A stretch of 64,000 nt of DNA from JAHEAO01 sp041633555 (GTDB lineage Bacteria > Pseudomonadota > Alphaproteobacteria > Rhodobacterales > Rhodobacteraceae), in contig JBFKFZ010000008.1 of NCBI GenBank assembly GCA_041633555.1, positions 21,618-85,617 on the forward strand. Reading direction: 5' to 3'. A program made the translations under genes and the position numbers. The notes under the pieces were generated by a model. That model did not search any database, was not told the origin of the DNA, and was given only the letters and a program-made list of their open reading frames with translations. Of the stretch, positions 1-8,901 are shown one piece after another; the first letter of the stretch is position 1, and every line of letters starts with the position of its first letter.

Positions 1-299
1 AGATAGGCGATCAGACCCGCCTCGGCTGCAGGAGCTGCCCGCAAGGCAGAAAAATAGAGAAAATGATAGCCGAACAGACCCGTTGTACCAAAGACATAGA
101 CCGGCCAGCCGACACCCTTCAGGCGCTTGGCATTCCCTGTCGCGGTGATCCAGATCACGCCGATCACGCCGCCAATCGCAAAGCAGACGGCATTAAGCTG
201 CAAGGGCGGCATCGGCACCGTGAAGACGGTAAAGAGCGCGAGGAGCGCCCAGAGCAGCACGGCAACGAAGCCGACCAGTGTCGCTCGGGATTTGCTCAA
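1..299 (-). CDS. DMT/EamA-family exporter, N-terminal part (partial)
   Basis: The first ~99 residues of an integral membrane protein run off the left edge of the window on the minus strand. The translation starts LSKSRATLVGF from a TTG at 299-297. A GGAAGG Shine-Dalgarno motif lies about 8 bases upstream, and I see no better ATG. Two or more hydrophobic helices are visible (residues about 8-28 and 34-55). The second is rich in Gly/Ile and is followed by a short basic turn, as in the 10-helix EamA drug/metabolite exporters (YddG-like). Family membership is inferred from helix pattern and a few motifs; the substrate is unknown. The upstream phaB terminator (about 326-358) separates it from the PHB genes. 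Confidence 0.65.
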   Translation of the reverse strand, partial: MSKSRATLVGFVAVLLWALLALFTVFTVPMPPLQLNAVCFAIGGVIGVIWITATGNAKRLKGVGWPVYVFGTTGLFGYHFLYFSALRAAPAAEAGLIAY

Positions 300-325
300 G
301 TTAGGGACCTTCCGGAGGGTTCAGA

Positions 326-358
326 ACAAGAAAGGCCGATCCCGAAAGACCGGCCCTC
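326..358 (-). terminator. Intrinsic terminator downstream of phaB
   Basis: Read on the minus strand, GGCCGGTC and GATCGGCC pair (one G-T) around a TTTCGG loop and are followed by TTTCTTGTTCT. This is a rho-independent terminator placed 20-50 bases after the phaB stop codon. Confidence 0.7.
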
Positions 359-376
359 TCCAAGAAAGTGTCTGGT

Positions 377-1099
377 TCAGACGAAGAACTGCGCGCCGTT
401 TGCGCTGATTGTCGAACCGTTGATGAACCCGGCATCGTCGGAGGCAAGGAAGGCCACGCAGCGGGCAATCTCTTCGGGCTCGCCAAGACGTCCGGCGGGA
501 ATCTGACCGATGATCGATTCGCGGACCTTCTCCGGAACCGCCATCACCATTTCCGTGGCGATGTAGCCGGGGCAGACGGCATTGGCGGTGATGCCCGCGC
601 GCGCGCCTTCCTGGGCAAGGGACTTCACGATGCCCAGATCGCCGGCCTTGGTCGCGGCATAGTTGACTTGGGCGAACTGCCCCTTCTGGCCGTTGATCGA
701 ACTGATCACGATGATACGGCCGAACTTGCGCTCGCGCATGCCGGGCCAGACCGGATGCACGGTGTTGAACACGCCGGTAAGGTTGGTGTCGATCACCTCA
801 TGCCATTGCTGCGGCGTCATCTTGTGGAACGGGGCGTCACGGGTAATGCCCGCATTTGCAACGACCACGTCGATGGGGCCGTTCTCCTCTTCGACTTTGG
901 CGATGCCAGCCTTGGACGATTCGTAGTCGGCAACGTTCCACTTGTAGGTCTTGATGCCGGTTTCCGCGGTGAACTTCGCGGCGGCTTCGTCATTGCCCGC
1001 ATAGGTCGCGGCAACGGTATAGCCGTCTGCTTTCAGTTTCTTTGAAATGGCTTCCCCGATACCGCGGGATCCACCTGTGACGAGTGCAACTCGGGCCAT
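377..1099 (-). CDS. phaB: Acetoacetyl-CoA reductase (NADPH), PHB synthesis
   Basis: A 240-residue short-chain dehydrogenase that reduces acetoacetyl-CoA to (R)-3-hydroxybutyryl-CoA, the second step of polyhydroxybutyrate synthesis; in ethylmalonyl-CoA pathway organisms it also feeds acetyl-CoA assimilation. Visible motifs are the nucleotide loop TGGSRGIG (residues 8-15), NAG (82-84), and the catalytic Ser134 and YxxxK (Tyr147, Lys151). The C-terminus ISANGAQFF is typical of PhaB. The start at 1099 (MARVALVTGG) was chosen over an ATG 12 bases upstream because GGAG sits 6 bases before it; the upstream ATG would itself overlap that motif. It lies 60 bases after phaA on the same strand, so the two are probably co-transcribed, ending at the terminator near 340. 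Confidence 0.93.
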   Translation of the reverse strand: MARVALVTGGSRGIGEAISKKLKADGYTVAATYAGNDEAAAKFTAETGIKTYKWNVADYESSKAGIAKVEEENGPIDVVVANAGITRDAPFHKMTPQQWHEVIDTNLTGVFNTVHPVWPGMRERKFGRIIVISSINGQKGQFAQVNYAATKAGDLGIVKSLAQEGARAGITANAVCPGYIATEMVMAVPEKVRESIIGQIPAGRLGEPEEIARCVAFLASDDAGFINGSTISANGAQFFV

Positions 1100-1159
1100 G
1101 ATCTTCTCCAATGTCAGAAATGTGGAGGGCGGGCCGGGGCCCGCCCGTTCAATAGTCGC

Positions 1160-2335
1160 TTACGCGCGCTCCAGGCACATGGCGACGCCCATGCCACCGC
1201 CGATGCACAGGGTCGCAAGGCCTTTCTTGGCGTCGCGGCGCTGCATCTCGAACAGCAGCGTGTTCAGGATGCGTGCACCCGATGCGCCGATCGGGTGGCC
1301 GATGGCGATCGCGCCCCCGTTCACGTTCACGATCGCCGGGTCCCAGCCCATATCCTTGTTCACCGCACAGGCCTGTGCGGCGAAGGCTTCGTTGGCCTCG
1401 ACCAGATCCAGATCCTCTGGCTTCCAGCCGGCCTTTTCCAGCGCCTTGCGGCTGGCGTGGATCGGGCCGACGCCCATGATCGACGGGTCGAGCCCGGCCG
1501 TTGCATAGCTTGCGATCCGCGCGAGCGGCTTGATCCCGCGCTTCTCGGCTTCCTCGACACTCATCAGCAGAGCACCGGCGGCGCCATCGTTGATGCCCGA
1601 GGCGTTCGCAGCGGTGACAGAACCGTCCTTGGTGAACGCGGGGCGCAGCTTCTGCATCGCCTCAATGGTCGCGCCGTGGCGGACATACTCGTCCTTGTCG
1701 ACCACGATATCGCCCTTGCGGGTCTTGACGGTGTAGGCAATCACTTCGTCGTCGAACTTACCGGCCTTCTGGGCGGCCTCGGCTTTGTTCTGGCTCGCGA
1801 CGGCGAATTCGTCCTGCTGATCGCGGCTGATCTGCCATTTCTGTGCGACGTTTTCGGCGGTCTGGCCCATGTGGTAGCCGTTGAAGGCATCCCAGAGGCC
1901 ATCCTTGATCATCGAATCGATGAACGACATGTCGCCCATCTTGTGACCCTGTCGCAGATTGGCGACATGCGGGCTCATTGACATGTTTTCCTGGCCGCCG
2001 GCGGCGACGATGCTGGCGTCTCCAAGCTGGATATGCTGCGCAGCCAGCGCGACCGCGCGCAAGCCGGAGCCGCAGACCTGGTTGATCGACCAGGCGGAGC
2101 TTTCCTGCGGCAGCCCCGCATTGATATGGGCCTGGCGTGCTGGGTTCTGCCCCTGACCGCCAGTCAGGACCTGGCCGAGGATGGTTTCGGACACTTCGCT
2201 CTTGTCAATGCCGGCGCGCTCGACCAGCGCTTCCAGAACGGCCTTGCCCAAGTCATGGGCGGGTATGTTGGCGAAGGATCCGCCGAAGCTGCCCACGGCG
2301 GTGCGGGCAGCGGATGCGATGACGACGTTGGTCAT
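1160..2335 (-). CDS. phaA: Acetyl-CoA C-acetyltransferase (beta-ketothiolase)
   Basis: A 391-residue biosynthetic thiolase that condenses two acetyl-CoA to acetoacetyl-CoA in the cytoplasm. The nucleophilic Cys88 is in NQVCGSGL, the His motif GHPIGASG lies in the C-terminal half, and the second catalytic Cys is in CIGGGMG near the end. Length and motifs match PhaA/AtoB-type thiolases. The start MTNVVIASA at 2335 has GGGAGAAAG just upstream; an in-frame ATG 87 bases further upstream would add a tail not found in the family. It is the first gene of phaA-phaB and supplies both PHB synthesis and, by inference, the ethylmalonyl-CoA route (see the CoA lyase at 38493-39452). Confidence 0.95.
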   Translation of the reverse strand: MTNVVIASAARTAVGSFGGSFANIPAHDLGKAVLEALVERAGIDKSEVSETILGQVLTGGQGQNPARQAHINAGLPQESSAWSINQVCGSGLRAVALAAQHIQLGDASIVAAGGQENMSMSPHVANLRQGHKMGDMSFIDSMIKDGLWDAFNGYHMGQTAENVAQKWQISRDQQDEFAVASQNKAEAAQKAGKFDDEVIAYTVKTRKGDIVVDKDEYVRHGATIEAMQKLRPAFTKDGSVTAANASGINDGAAGALLMSVEEAEKRGIKPLARIASYATAGLDPSIMGVGPIHASRKALEKAGWKPEDLDLVEANEAFAAQACAVNKDMGWDPAIVNVNGGAIAIGHPIGASGARILNTLLFEMQRRDAKKGLATLCIGGGMGVAMCLERA

Positions 2336-2512
2336 AATGCTTTCTCCCAGAAAGATACTTCGGCTGGGAGTGTAGTCGGCGCTTCGACAATGGAACAGCC
2401 CCAATCCCCGCCAGGTAAGCAAGGGATAGGCGTCGAATCCTGCATTTGCAACCAGAAGCCTCGCCCGATTGGCACTAGGTGCCGGGGGTCGGCGATCCGG
2501 TGGCGCCGGGAG

Positions 2513-3355
2513 TTATACCACCTTGTGCTGTTCGGCCTGTTTCCGCAGCCAATCCGGCCGGACTTTCGGAACCCCGAAATGATGGCCCTGCAGGCAGTCA
2601 ATCCCGGACTCGATCAAGAATGCGGCATCCTCGGCGCTCTCGACCATTTTCGCAACAGTGAACATGTCGAAATGCTGCGCAATGGAAACGAGCGCGGCAC
2701 ACAGCACCTGATTGCCTGGGTCGCGGTGGACGCCACGGACGAACTGGCCATCGATCTTCAGGGCATCAAAGTAGAAATCCCTGAGGAAGCGAAACGAAGT
2801 GAAACCGGATCCGAAATCATCCAGGGCAAAGCTGATTCCCTCTGTCTGCATGCTCGCCATGAAGACGCGGGTGATTTCTGGCATCGCCATGGCCGATCCC
2901 TCGGAAATCTCCAGGATCAGGCGTTCGCCGATGGTCGGATCGTTCCGAAGGCCGCGATTTAGGATACTGTTCCAGCGCGGGTAGGCGATCGAGCGCGCCG
3001 ACATGTTGATCGACAGGCGCAATTGGGGATGGTCGCGCAGCGCCTCGAGGCCCAATTGCAGGGACAGGCTGTCGATCATCCGCCCGATCTCGTCGTTTTC
3101 GACCTCGGACATGAAATCGCGAGCCGGGATGATCCGGCCGGACTTGTCCATGATGCGGATCAGTCCTTCGTGGAACGCCGGCTGGTCGGGCTGGATCGCA
3201 CGGACAACGGGCTGATAGGCAAGCATCGCGCGCTGATCGGTCAGTGCCTCACGCACCATCTTCAGAACGTCGCGGTCGCGCTCGCGTATTGCGATTGACA
3301 GAGGATCGTCTGAAGTCTCCATATCGCTCCGCTTTTTCGAACCAGCATCCGACAT
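2513..3355 (-). CDS. EAL-domain protein (putative c-di-GMP phosphodiesterase or sensor)
   Basis: A 280-residue protein consisting of a short charged N-terminus (about 40 residues) and one EAL domain, with no GGDEF, sensory or membrane segment. Recognisable EAL motifs in order are EGLIR (canonical EALxR, near residue 63), SINMSARS, LILEISE, ALDDFGSGF, ALKIDGQF, VAKMVES (canonical VAEGVET) and LQGHHFG. The metal-binding Asp pair and several acidic residues remain, but the A of EAL is Gly and the first Glu of the EGVE loop is replaced by Lys. Catalysis is therefore uncertain, and it may be a binding or regulatory EAL protein. The start MSDAGSKK at 3355 has GCGAGG upstream. It is divergent from tag, and the shared spacer holds an SOS-type box. 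Confidence 0.82.
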   Translation of the reverse strand: MSDAGSKKRSDMETSDDPLSIAIRERDRDVLKMVREALTDQRAMLAYQPVVRAIQPDQPAFHEGLIRIMDKSGRIIPARDFMSEVENDEIGRMIDSLSLQLGLEALRDHPQLRLSINMSARSIAYPRWNSILNRGLRNDPTIGERLILEISEGSAMAMPEITRVFMASMQTEGISFALDDFGSGFTSFRFLRDFYFDALKIDGQFVRGVHRDPGNQVLCAALVSIAQHFDMFTVAKMVESAEDAAFLIESGIDCLQGHHFGVPKVRPDWLRKQAEQHKVV

Positions 3356-3417
3356 CGTTACCTCGCTTCTTGTGACCGGCCTCACATTGGACCGACAGGG
3401 CTTAAGATCGCGTGAAT

Positions 3418-3432
3418 GTTCCTATTTGGTTC
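3418..3432 (+). promoter_or_regulatory. SOS (LexA) box, GTTC-N7-GTTC
   Basis: GTTCCTATTTGGTTC is an exact match to the alphaproteobacterial LexA consensus GTTC-N7-GTTC. It lies in the EAL/tag spacer, 55 bases before the tag start codon and 62 bases before the divergent EAL gene. A DNA-repair gene downstream makes the match credible, but one motif does not prove LexA binding. Confidence 0.6.
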
Positions 3433-3487
3433 CAATTCGATTAGAATTCTCGGGCGCGCTTTCCGCGACAGAGTGGTATAGCAAGTC

Positions 3488-4060
3488 ATGGATGATGGAT
3501 GTACTTGGCCGGGCGAGGATCCGCTCTATCTCGCCTATCACGACACGGAATGGGGCGTGCCCGAATATGAGAGCCGCGCGCTGTGGGAAAAACTGATCCT
3601 CGACGGATTTCAGGCCGGCCTGTCGTGGATCACGATATTGCGCAAGCGTGAGAATTTCCGAGCGGCCTTCCAGAACTTCGACCCTACCGAGATCGCTCGC
3701 TGGGGCGAAGGGGATGTCGAACGCCTTCTTGCCGATCCGGGGATCATCCGTCATCGCGGCAAGATCGAAGCTGCCATCAGCAGCGCGCGTGCTTGGGAGA
3801 AGATCGAGGCGCGGCAGGGATTCGACCGTTTTCTTTGGGACTATGTCGGTGGCAAGCCGGTGCAGAATCGCTTTGCCTCGATGTCCGATATCCCCGCTGA
3901 GACCGAGCTTTCCAGGCGCATCTCGAAGGACCTCAAGGCTGAAGGCTTCAAGTTCTGTGGTCCGACAATCGTTTACGCCTTCATGCAGGCGACGGGGATA
4001 GTGAATGACCACGTGACGGGCTGCCACCGCCATCGCGAGGTCGCTGCGATGGCGCGTTAA
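3488..4060 (+). CDS. tag: DNA-3-methyladenine glycosylase I
   Basis: A 190-residue base-excision repair enzyme that removes 3-methyladenine from alkylated DNA. The N-terminus has the family signature CTWPGEDPLYLAYHDTEWG. Cys5 and His18, with a C-terminal His and Cys in NDHVTGCHRH, are the expected zinc ligands of TagI. The helix-hairpin-helix core (GFQAGLSWITILRKRENF) is intact. The length matches E. coli Tag (187). It stands alone between the EAL gene and the big dehydrogenase. An exact SOS-type box 55 bases upstream suggests damage induction. Confidence 0.93.
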   Translation: MDDGCTWPGEDPLYLAYHDTEWGVPEYESRALWEKLILDGFQAGLSWITILRKRENFRAAFQNFDPTEIARWGEGDVERLLADPGIIRHRGKIEAAISSARAWEKIEARQGFDRFLWDYVGGKPVQNRFASMSDIPAETELSRRISKDLKAEGFKFCGPTIVYAFMQATGIVNDHVTGCHRHREVAAMAR

Positions 4061-4207
4061 TCGATCAAAGCGTTGGGGACTCGTGTCTCGCCAGCCGGAT
4101 CGCCTGCGCGCGGAGGCTCCGGGCGACGCCTCGCGCTGGGTAGTCTCGGCGCGATTGCAAACTGGCCAACCCAAGCAGCACATGTTGAAGACGTCGATAC
4201 GCGGCAA

Positions 4208-6643
4208 TCAGGCCATCACACGCTGAAAGTCAGGGTCGTAGGGGCTGGCAGGGATGACCTCGGCCGGGAACTCTGTGCCGAGCATGTCGATCGTCAACCG
4301 TGTTCCCGTAACAGCAAGTTCGAGCTGGACGAAGGCCAGGGCGAGGTTGAGCCCGGTCCGGTGCCCCCAGTCGCCGGAGGTCACCGCGCCCACCACATCT
4401 CCGGCCTGCATCACTGACGAACCGGGATGCGCGGGGCGGTCTGCGCATTCGACGGAAAGCGTCACCAGCCGCTTGCGGCGCCCCTCGGCCCTTCGCCTCA
4501 GAAGCGCAGCCTTGCCGATGAAATCAGGCTTGTCGAGTTTCACGAACCGGTCGAGCGCGGTCTCGAACGGGTCGAACTCTGTCAGGATGTCGGCTTTCCA
4601 GTGGAGGAACCCTTTCTCAAGCCGCATCGACTCGACCGCCCGGCTGCCGAAGAGGCCAAGCCCGTGCGGTCCACCCGCCCGTCGCAGCGCCAGGTAAGCG
4701 GCATGAAGCTGACTGTTCGGCACATGGATCTCGTAGGCCAGTTCGCCGGAAAAGCTGACGGCCATCACGACTGCCGGGGCAATGCCCACAATGGCTTCGC
4801 GTACCGAAAGCCACGGGAAGGCCGCCGCCGACCAGTCACCCCGAGCCGCCGCCGAAAGCACGTCGCGCGCCCTCGGACCAGCGAGAACCAGAATGGTCGA
4901 GTCGTTGGTCAGTGAGCGGATCTGCACGTCCTCGCCGGCGCGGATATGCGCGGTCAGCCAGTCCATGTCATGAAATTCCGATGCGGCGGCCGATCCGTAC
5001 CATACCCGGGCTGGCCCATGCGGGCTCTCGGGTAGGTTGGCGACAGTTGCCTCGCCCTTGAGCATACCCTGGTGGTTGAGCAGGTAACCGAGCCCGACGC
5101 GCCCGGGCTTGCGCGTGACCCGGCCGCAGAGCATATGGTCGAGAAAGTCGTGCGTCCCTGCGCCGGTGATTTCGACCCGGTTGAAGCCGCTGACCTCTGT
5201 CAAGCCCACGCCCGTCTGGACCGCCTTGACCTCATCCGCCACGACGTCGTGGACCTCGTTGAACCGAAAACCAAGCGTTTCGACAAAATCGGGCGACGGC
5301 CGGACATGATCGAGCCGTTCCCAGCCGTTCACCACGCCGAACTCGGCACCTTCGGCCGCGAGCGCCGTGGTGAGCGGCGTTGACTTGATCGGCCGACCCG
5401 CGGGGCGGTGTTCGTGTGGAAGATGAAAGCGGAACTCGTTCTGATAGTCCTCGATCGCCTTGAGCGCGGTCAGCTCCACGTTGCCGTGACCGGTGAAACG
5501 GCGCGGGTCGATCACCCATGTGTCGTAACAGGCCTCGCCATGAACGATCTGCTGGGCAAGCATCCAGCCATGCCCGCCGCCTTCGCCAAGCCCGGCGCGC
5601 AATCCGATAATACAATAGGCATTCCGTTTGCCGGGGATCGGCCCGACCAGCGGCGCGCCGTCGATCGTATAGGTAATCGGTCCGTTCACGATCGTGTGGA
5701 TGCCGACCTCTGCAAGTGCTGGCATGCGAGCAAAGGCGCCTTCGAGGACATCGGTCACGCGGTCCAGATCATTGGGGCAAAGCGCATTGCTGAATTTCGG
5801 GTCGATTCCGTCCATGCCCCAGGTCTTGCAGTCCTGCTCGTAAAAACCGACAAGCAGGCCGAATTTTTCTTGCCGCGAATAGAAATCGCTGATCGGACAC
5901 CGGATCAGCGGCATCCGGTGCCCGGCTTCGCGAATGGCCGGAATCTCCTCGGTGACGAAATACTGGTGCTCCATAGACGCGACGGGATGATGCACACCCA
6001 TCATCGCTCCGACCTCGTTCACGCGGTAGCCGCAGGCATTGACGACGATTCCTGCATGGACCGTACCGTTGGGCGTCTCGACTTCCCAAGTGTCGTCCTT
6101 GAGCTGACGCAGCCCGGTTACGGGTGTGTTGCGGTGCACCTCTGCCCCTGCCTTTCGGGCGCGGCGGGCGAGCGCCTGGCAAAGCTGCGCCGGGTCGATG
6201 TCACCGTCCAGCGGGTCCCAGAGCCCGCCCAGGAGGTTATCGGTCGAGATCAAGGGGTGACGCCGGGCGCATTCTTCTGCGTCGATGACCTCGAATTCTA
6301 CGCCCATCCCGCGCGCCATCGACCTGAAGTGGCGATAGCCGTCCATCTGCGCCTCGGTATTGGCCAGCCTGATGCCGCCATCGCCGTGGTGGTAGTTGAT
6401 CGGATAGTCGGGATCGGAAGCCAGTTCCTTGTAGAGCGCGATAGAGTGGCTCTTGAGCCCCACCATCGTCTGGTTCATGCCGAAATTCGTCACCTGGGCG
6501 GCGGAGTGCCATGTCGTGCCGGAGGTCAGCTCATCGCGCTCCAGCAGCATCACGTCGCTCCATCCCTCTTGAGTAAGGTGATAGAGCGTCGAGCAGCCGG
6601 CGATGCCGCCGCCGATCACCACGACTTTCGTGCGCGTCTTCAT
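4208..6643 (-). CDS. FAD-dependent dehydrogenase with GcvT-type C-terminus (dimethylglycine/sarcosine dehydrogenase family)
   Basis: An 811-residue two-part oxidoreductase. The N-terminal half (about 1-400) is a DAO-type FAD domain with the dinucleotide fingerprint VVVIGGGIAGCST (residues 7-19). The TSGTTWHSAA segment contains His46, the position that carries covalent FAD in mammalian dimethylglycine dehydrogenase. The C-terminal half (about 430-811) is an aminomethyltransferase (GcvT) fold ending in the C-terminal barrel domain, with EKGFLHWKAD typical of the family. Such proteins oxidatively demethylate N-methylated glycines and pass the one-carbon unit to tetrahydrofolate. The substrate is not readable here; dimethylglycine, sarcosine and related amines are all possible. 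It is a single gene with no partner subunits beside it, unlike the four-subunit SoxABDG oxidase. Creatinase, which produces sarcosine, is encoded at 44885-46096. Confidence 0.85.
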   Translation of the reverse strand: MKTRTKVVVIGGGIAGCSTLYHLTQEGWSDVMLLERDELTSGTTWHSAAQVTNFGMNQTMVGLKSHSIALYKELASDPDYPINYHHGDGGIRLANTEAQMDGYRHFRSMARGMGVEFEVIDAEECARRHPLISTDNLLGGLWDPLDGDIDPAQLCQALARRARKAGAEVHRNTPVTGLRQLKDDTWEVETPNGTVHAGIVVNACGYRVNEVGAMMGVHHPVASMEHQYFVTEEIPAIREAGHRMPLIRCPISDFYSRQEKFGLLVGFYEQDCKTWGMDGIDPKFSNALCPNDLDRVTDVLEGAFARMPALAEVGIHTIVNGPITYTIDGAPLVGPIPGKRNAYCIIGLRAGLGEGGGHGWMLAQQIVHGEACYDTWVIDPRRFTGHGNVELTALKAIEDYQNEFRFHLPHEHRPAGRPIKSTPLTTALAAEGAEFGVVNGWERLDHVRPSPDFVETLGFRFNEVHDVVADEVKAVQTGVGLTEVSGFNRVEITGAGTHDFLDHMLCGRVTRKPGRVGLGYLLNHQGMLKGEATVANLPESPHGPARVWYGSAAASEFHDMDWLTAHIRAGEDVQIRSLTNDSTILVLAGPRARDVLSAAARGDWSAAAFPWLSVREAIVGIAPAVVMAVSFSGELAYEIHVPNSQLHAAYLALRRAGGPHGLGLFGSRAVESMRLEKGFLHWKADILTEFDPFETALDRFVKLDKPDFIGKAALLRRRAEGRRKRLVTLSVECADRPAHPGSSVMQAGDVVGAVTSGDWGHRTGLNLALAFVQLELAVTGTRLTIDMLGTEFPAEVIPASPYDPDFQRVMA

Positions 6644-6933
6644 TCAGCCACCTCGCGATTTGGCCCGCTATCCGCTGGCGCCGAGCCGAGGCTTCCGACA
6701 GCCGCGACCAGCATCATGGAACCGGTTTTCAGTCACCTTCTGACCGTGACTAGACCCTCGCCCAACTGCCATTTCAAGATGTTTCAGGAAGTTTTGGGAG
6801 TGGCGAAGGTCCCGCTCTCTCCGACCGGATCGGTTCCGTTGCAAATGTCGATCAATCGGAAATTCCCAGAGGTCTTTGCGCTTGTACCGCCTTCAATTGC
6901 GAACGATTCCCGTTGCGGTGTGGGTCTTCCGCT

Positions 6934-7488
6934 TCAGGACCCTGTCAGCAATGCCGCAACAATCGCCTTTGCGCTGTCGCTGTTCCAGTCGGCGTCGCCG
7001 CGCAGGCGGGCGATCTCTTGCCCTTCGCGGTTCAGAATCACCGAGATCGGCAGCCCGAAGACCGCCATCTCGCGGGCCAGCTCCTGTTTTGGATCGAGCA
7101 GGATCGGCAGGTTGCTGACCCCGACCTCCTCGAAAAACCGTTTGATCCCGGGCACCGCGTTGCGCCCGGTGGCGATCGTCACGACCTCGAAATCCTCGCC
7201 GCCGAACTTGGCCTGCAATTCGTCGAGCATCGGCATTTCCTTGCGGCAAGGTGCGCACCATGTCGCCCAGAAATTCACCAGCACGACCTTGCCCTGCCAG
7301 TCGGCCAGCCGGTGCTCGCCGCCTTCGGGGTCGGTGAAGACGGCTTGCGACACGTCGGCGGGGTCGGAGAAAATTAGCTTCTTCATCGTCCCATCGCGCA
7401 GCGCTTCCAAAGCCGTCTTATCCGCGGAAGCGGTATTTGCACCAAGGGCAAGGGCCGTATAGAGAACGGCGAAACGGAACCAGCGCAT
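6934..7488 (-). CDS. tlpA: TlpA-family periplasmic thiol-disulfide oxidoreductase
   Basis: A 184-residue protein with an N-terminal hydrophobic signal segment (residues about 5-22, ending TASA) and a thioredoxin fold. The active site is NFWATWCAPCRKEM, with Cys78 and Cys81 flanking Ala-Pro; the cis-Pro region is GLPISVILN. TlpA/ResA-like proteins reduce disulfides in the cell envelope, often for cytochrome c or oxidase maturation; the client is not evident here. The start MRWFRF at 7488 was chosen because GGAGGGTTC directly precedes it, 18 bases inside the longest open frame. It is divergent from argH with only 21 bases between the start codons, so the promoters must overlap the opposite genes or lie within this short spacer. 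Confidence 0.9.
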   Translation of the reverse strand: MRWFRFAVLYTALALGANTASADKTALEALRDGTMKKLIFSDPADVSQAVFTDPEGGEHRLADWQGKVVLVNFWATWCAPCRKEMPMLDELQAKFGGEDFEVVTIATGRNAVPGIKRFFEEVGVSNLPILLDPKQELAREMAVFGLPISVILNREGQEIARLRGDADWNSDSAKAIVAALLTGS

Positions 7489-7509
7489 GAACCCTCCGAG
7501 GGACAAGAA

Positions 7510-8901
7510 ATGACCGACAAGACCCAGAACGCCATGTGGGGCGGGCGCTTTGCCGCCGGACCGGATGCGATCATGGAGGCGATCAATGCCTCAATCGCGT
7601 TCGACCAGCGACTGGCGGCCCAGGACATTGCCGGGTCTCGCGCCCATGCCGCGATGCTGGCGGCGCAGGGCATCATTACCGATAGCGATGCGGAAGCGAT
7701 CCGGGAAGGCCTTCTCACGGTGTTGTCAGAGATCGAAAGCGGCGGGTTCCCGTTCTCGGCGGCCTTGGAAGACATCCATATGAATGTTGAATCGCGCCTG
7801 AAGGCTTTGATCGGCGAACCGGCTGGGCGTCTGCACACCGCACGAAGCCGCAATGATCAGGTTGCCGTCGACTTCAGGATGTGGGTCCGCGACCAGACCG
7901 ACGCGGCGATCAGCGGCATAACCGCGTTGCAGAAGGCGCTGCTGGCGCAGGCAGAGGCAGGGGCCGATTGGGTGATGCCGGGGTTCACCCATCTGCAAAC
8001 CGCGCAGCCGGTCACTTGGGGCCATCACATGATGGCCTATGTCGAGATGCTTGGCCGCGATGCCAGCCGCTTTCGCGATGCCCGTGTCCGGATGAACGAG
8101 TCGCCCTTGGGCGCCGCTGCATTGGCCGGTACGAGCTTTCCGATCGACCGGCACGCGACCGCGAAGGCCCTGGGCTTTGACCGGCCCGCAGCGAATTCGC
8201 TTGATGCCGTGGCTGACCGCGATTTCGCGCTGGAGTTCCTGTCCGCCGCGGCGATCTGCTCGATGCACCTGTCACGATTCGCCGAGGAGCTGGTGATCTG
8301 GTCCTCGGCCCAGTTCCGGTTTGTCGCGCTCTCGGACCGTTTCTCGACTGGCTCCTCGATCATGCCGCAAAAGAAGAACCCAGACGCGGCTGAACTGATC
8401 CGCGCCAAGATCGGGCGGATCCTCGGGGCGATGGTCGGGCTCTTCACGGTGATGAAGGGGCTGCCCTTGACCTATTCGAAGGACATGCAGGAAGACAAGG
8501 AACAGGTCTTCGACGCGGCGGATTCGCTGATGCTCGCGCTGGCAGCGATGGACGGGATGGTGCGCGACATGACCGCGAACCGCGACGCGCTGAAAGCCGC
8601 CGCGGCCAGCGGGTTTTCCACTGCAACCGATATGGCCGACTGGCTGGTTCGGGAGTTGAATTTGCCGTTTCGCGACGCACACCACGTAACTGGGACCCTC
8701 GTTGCGTTGGCCGAGAAGAACAGATGTGACCTGCCCGATCTGACGCTGGAGCAGATGCAGGAGGTTCATCAGGGCATCACGCGATCGGTCTTCGATGTGC
8801 TTGGGGTCGAGAACTCGGTTGCCTCGCGACTATCGTACGGCGGCACGGCACCTGCAGAGGTCCGCAAGCAGATCGCCCGCTGGAAGGAACTGTTGAAATG
8901 A
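7510..8901 (+). CDS. argH: Argininosuccinate lyase
   Basis: A 463-residue fumarase/aspartase-superfamily enzyme that splits argininosuccinate into arginine and fumarate, the last step of arginine synthesis. The N-terminus MWGGRFAAGPD is diagnostic, TARSRNDQVA lies near residue 110, and the superfamily signature GSSIMPQKKNP with the catalytic Ser is near 281-291. Length is normal. The start has GAGGGAC upstream. It leads a tight run: the next two genes follow with ATGA-type overlaps, giving argH, small lipoprotein, DUF2834 protein. Confidence 0.97.
   Translation: MTDKTQNAMWGGRFAAGPDAIMEAINASIAFDQRLAAQDIAGSRAHAAMLAAQGIITDSDAEAIREGLLTVLSEIESGGFPFSAALEDIHMNVESRLKALIGEPAGRLHTARSRNDQVAVDFRMWVRDQTDAAISGITALQKALLAQAEAGADWVMPGFTHLQTAQPVTWGHHMMAYVEMLGRDASRFRDARVRMNESPLGAAALAGTSFPIDRHATAKALGFDRPAANSLDAVADRDFALEFLSAAAICSMHLSRFAEELVIWSSAQFRFVALSDRFSTGSSIMPQKKNPDAAELIRAKIGRILGAMVGLFTVMKGLPLTYSKDMQEDKEQVFDAADSLMLALAAMDGMVRDMTANRDALKAAAASGFSTATDMADWLVRELNLPFRDAHHVTGTLVALAEKNRCDLPDLTLEQMQEVHQGITRSVFDVLGVENSVASRLSYGGTAPAEVRKQIARWKELLK

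Noticed and set aside
5408..7462. A 684-residue open frame on the plus strand
   Set aside because: It is antisense to the FAD/GcvT dehydrogenase and tlpA, has no family resemblance, and arises from GC-rich third positions.
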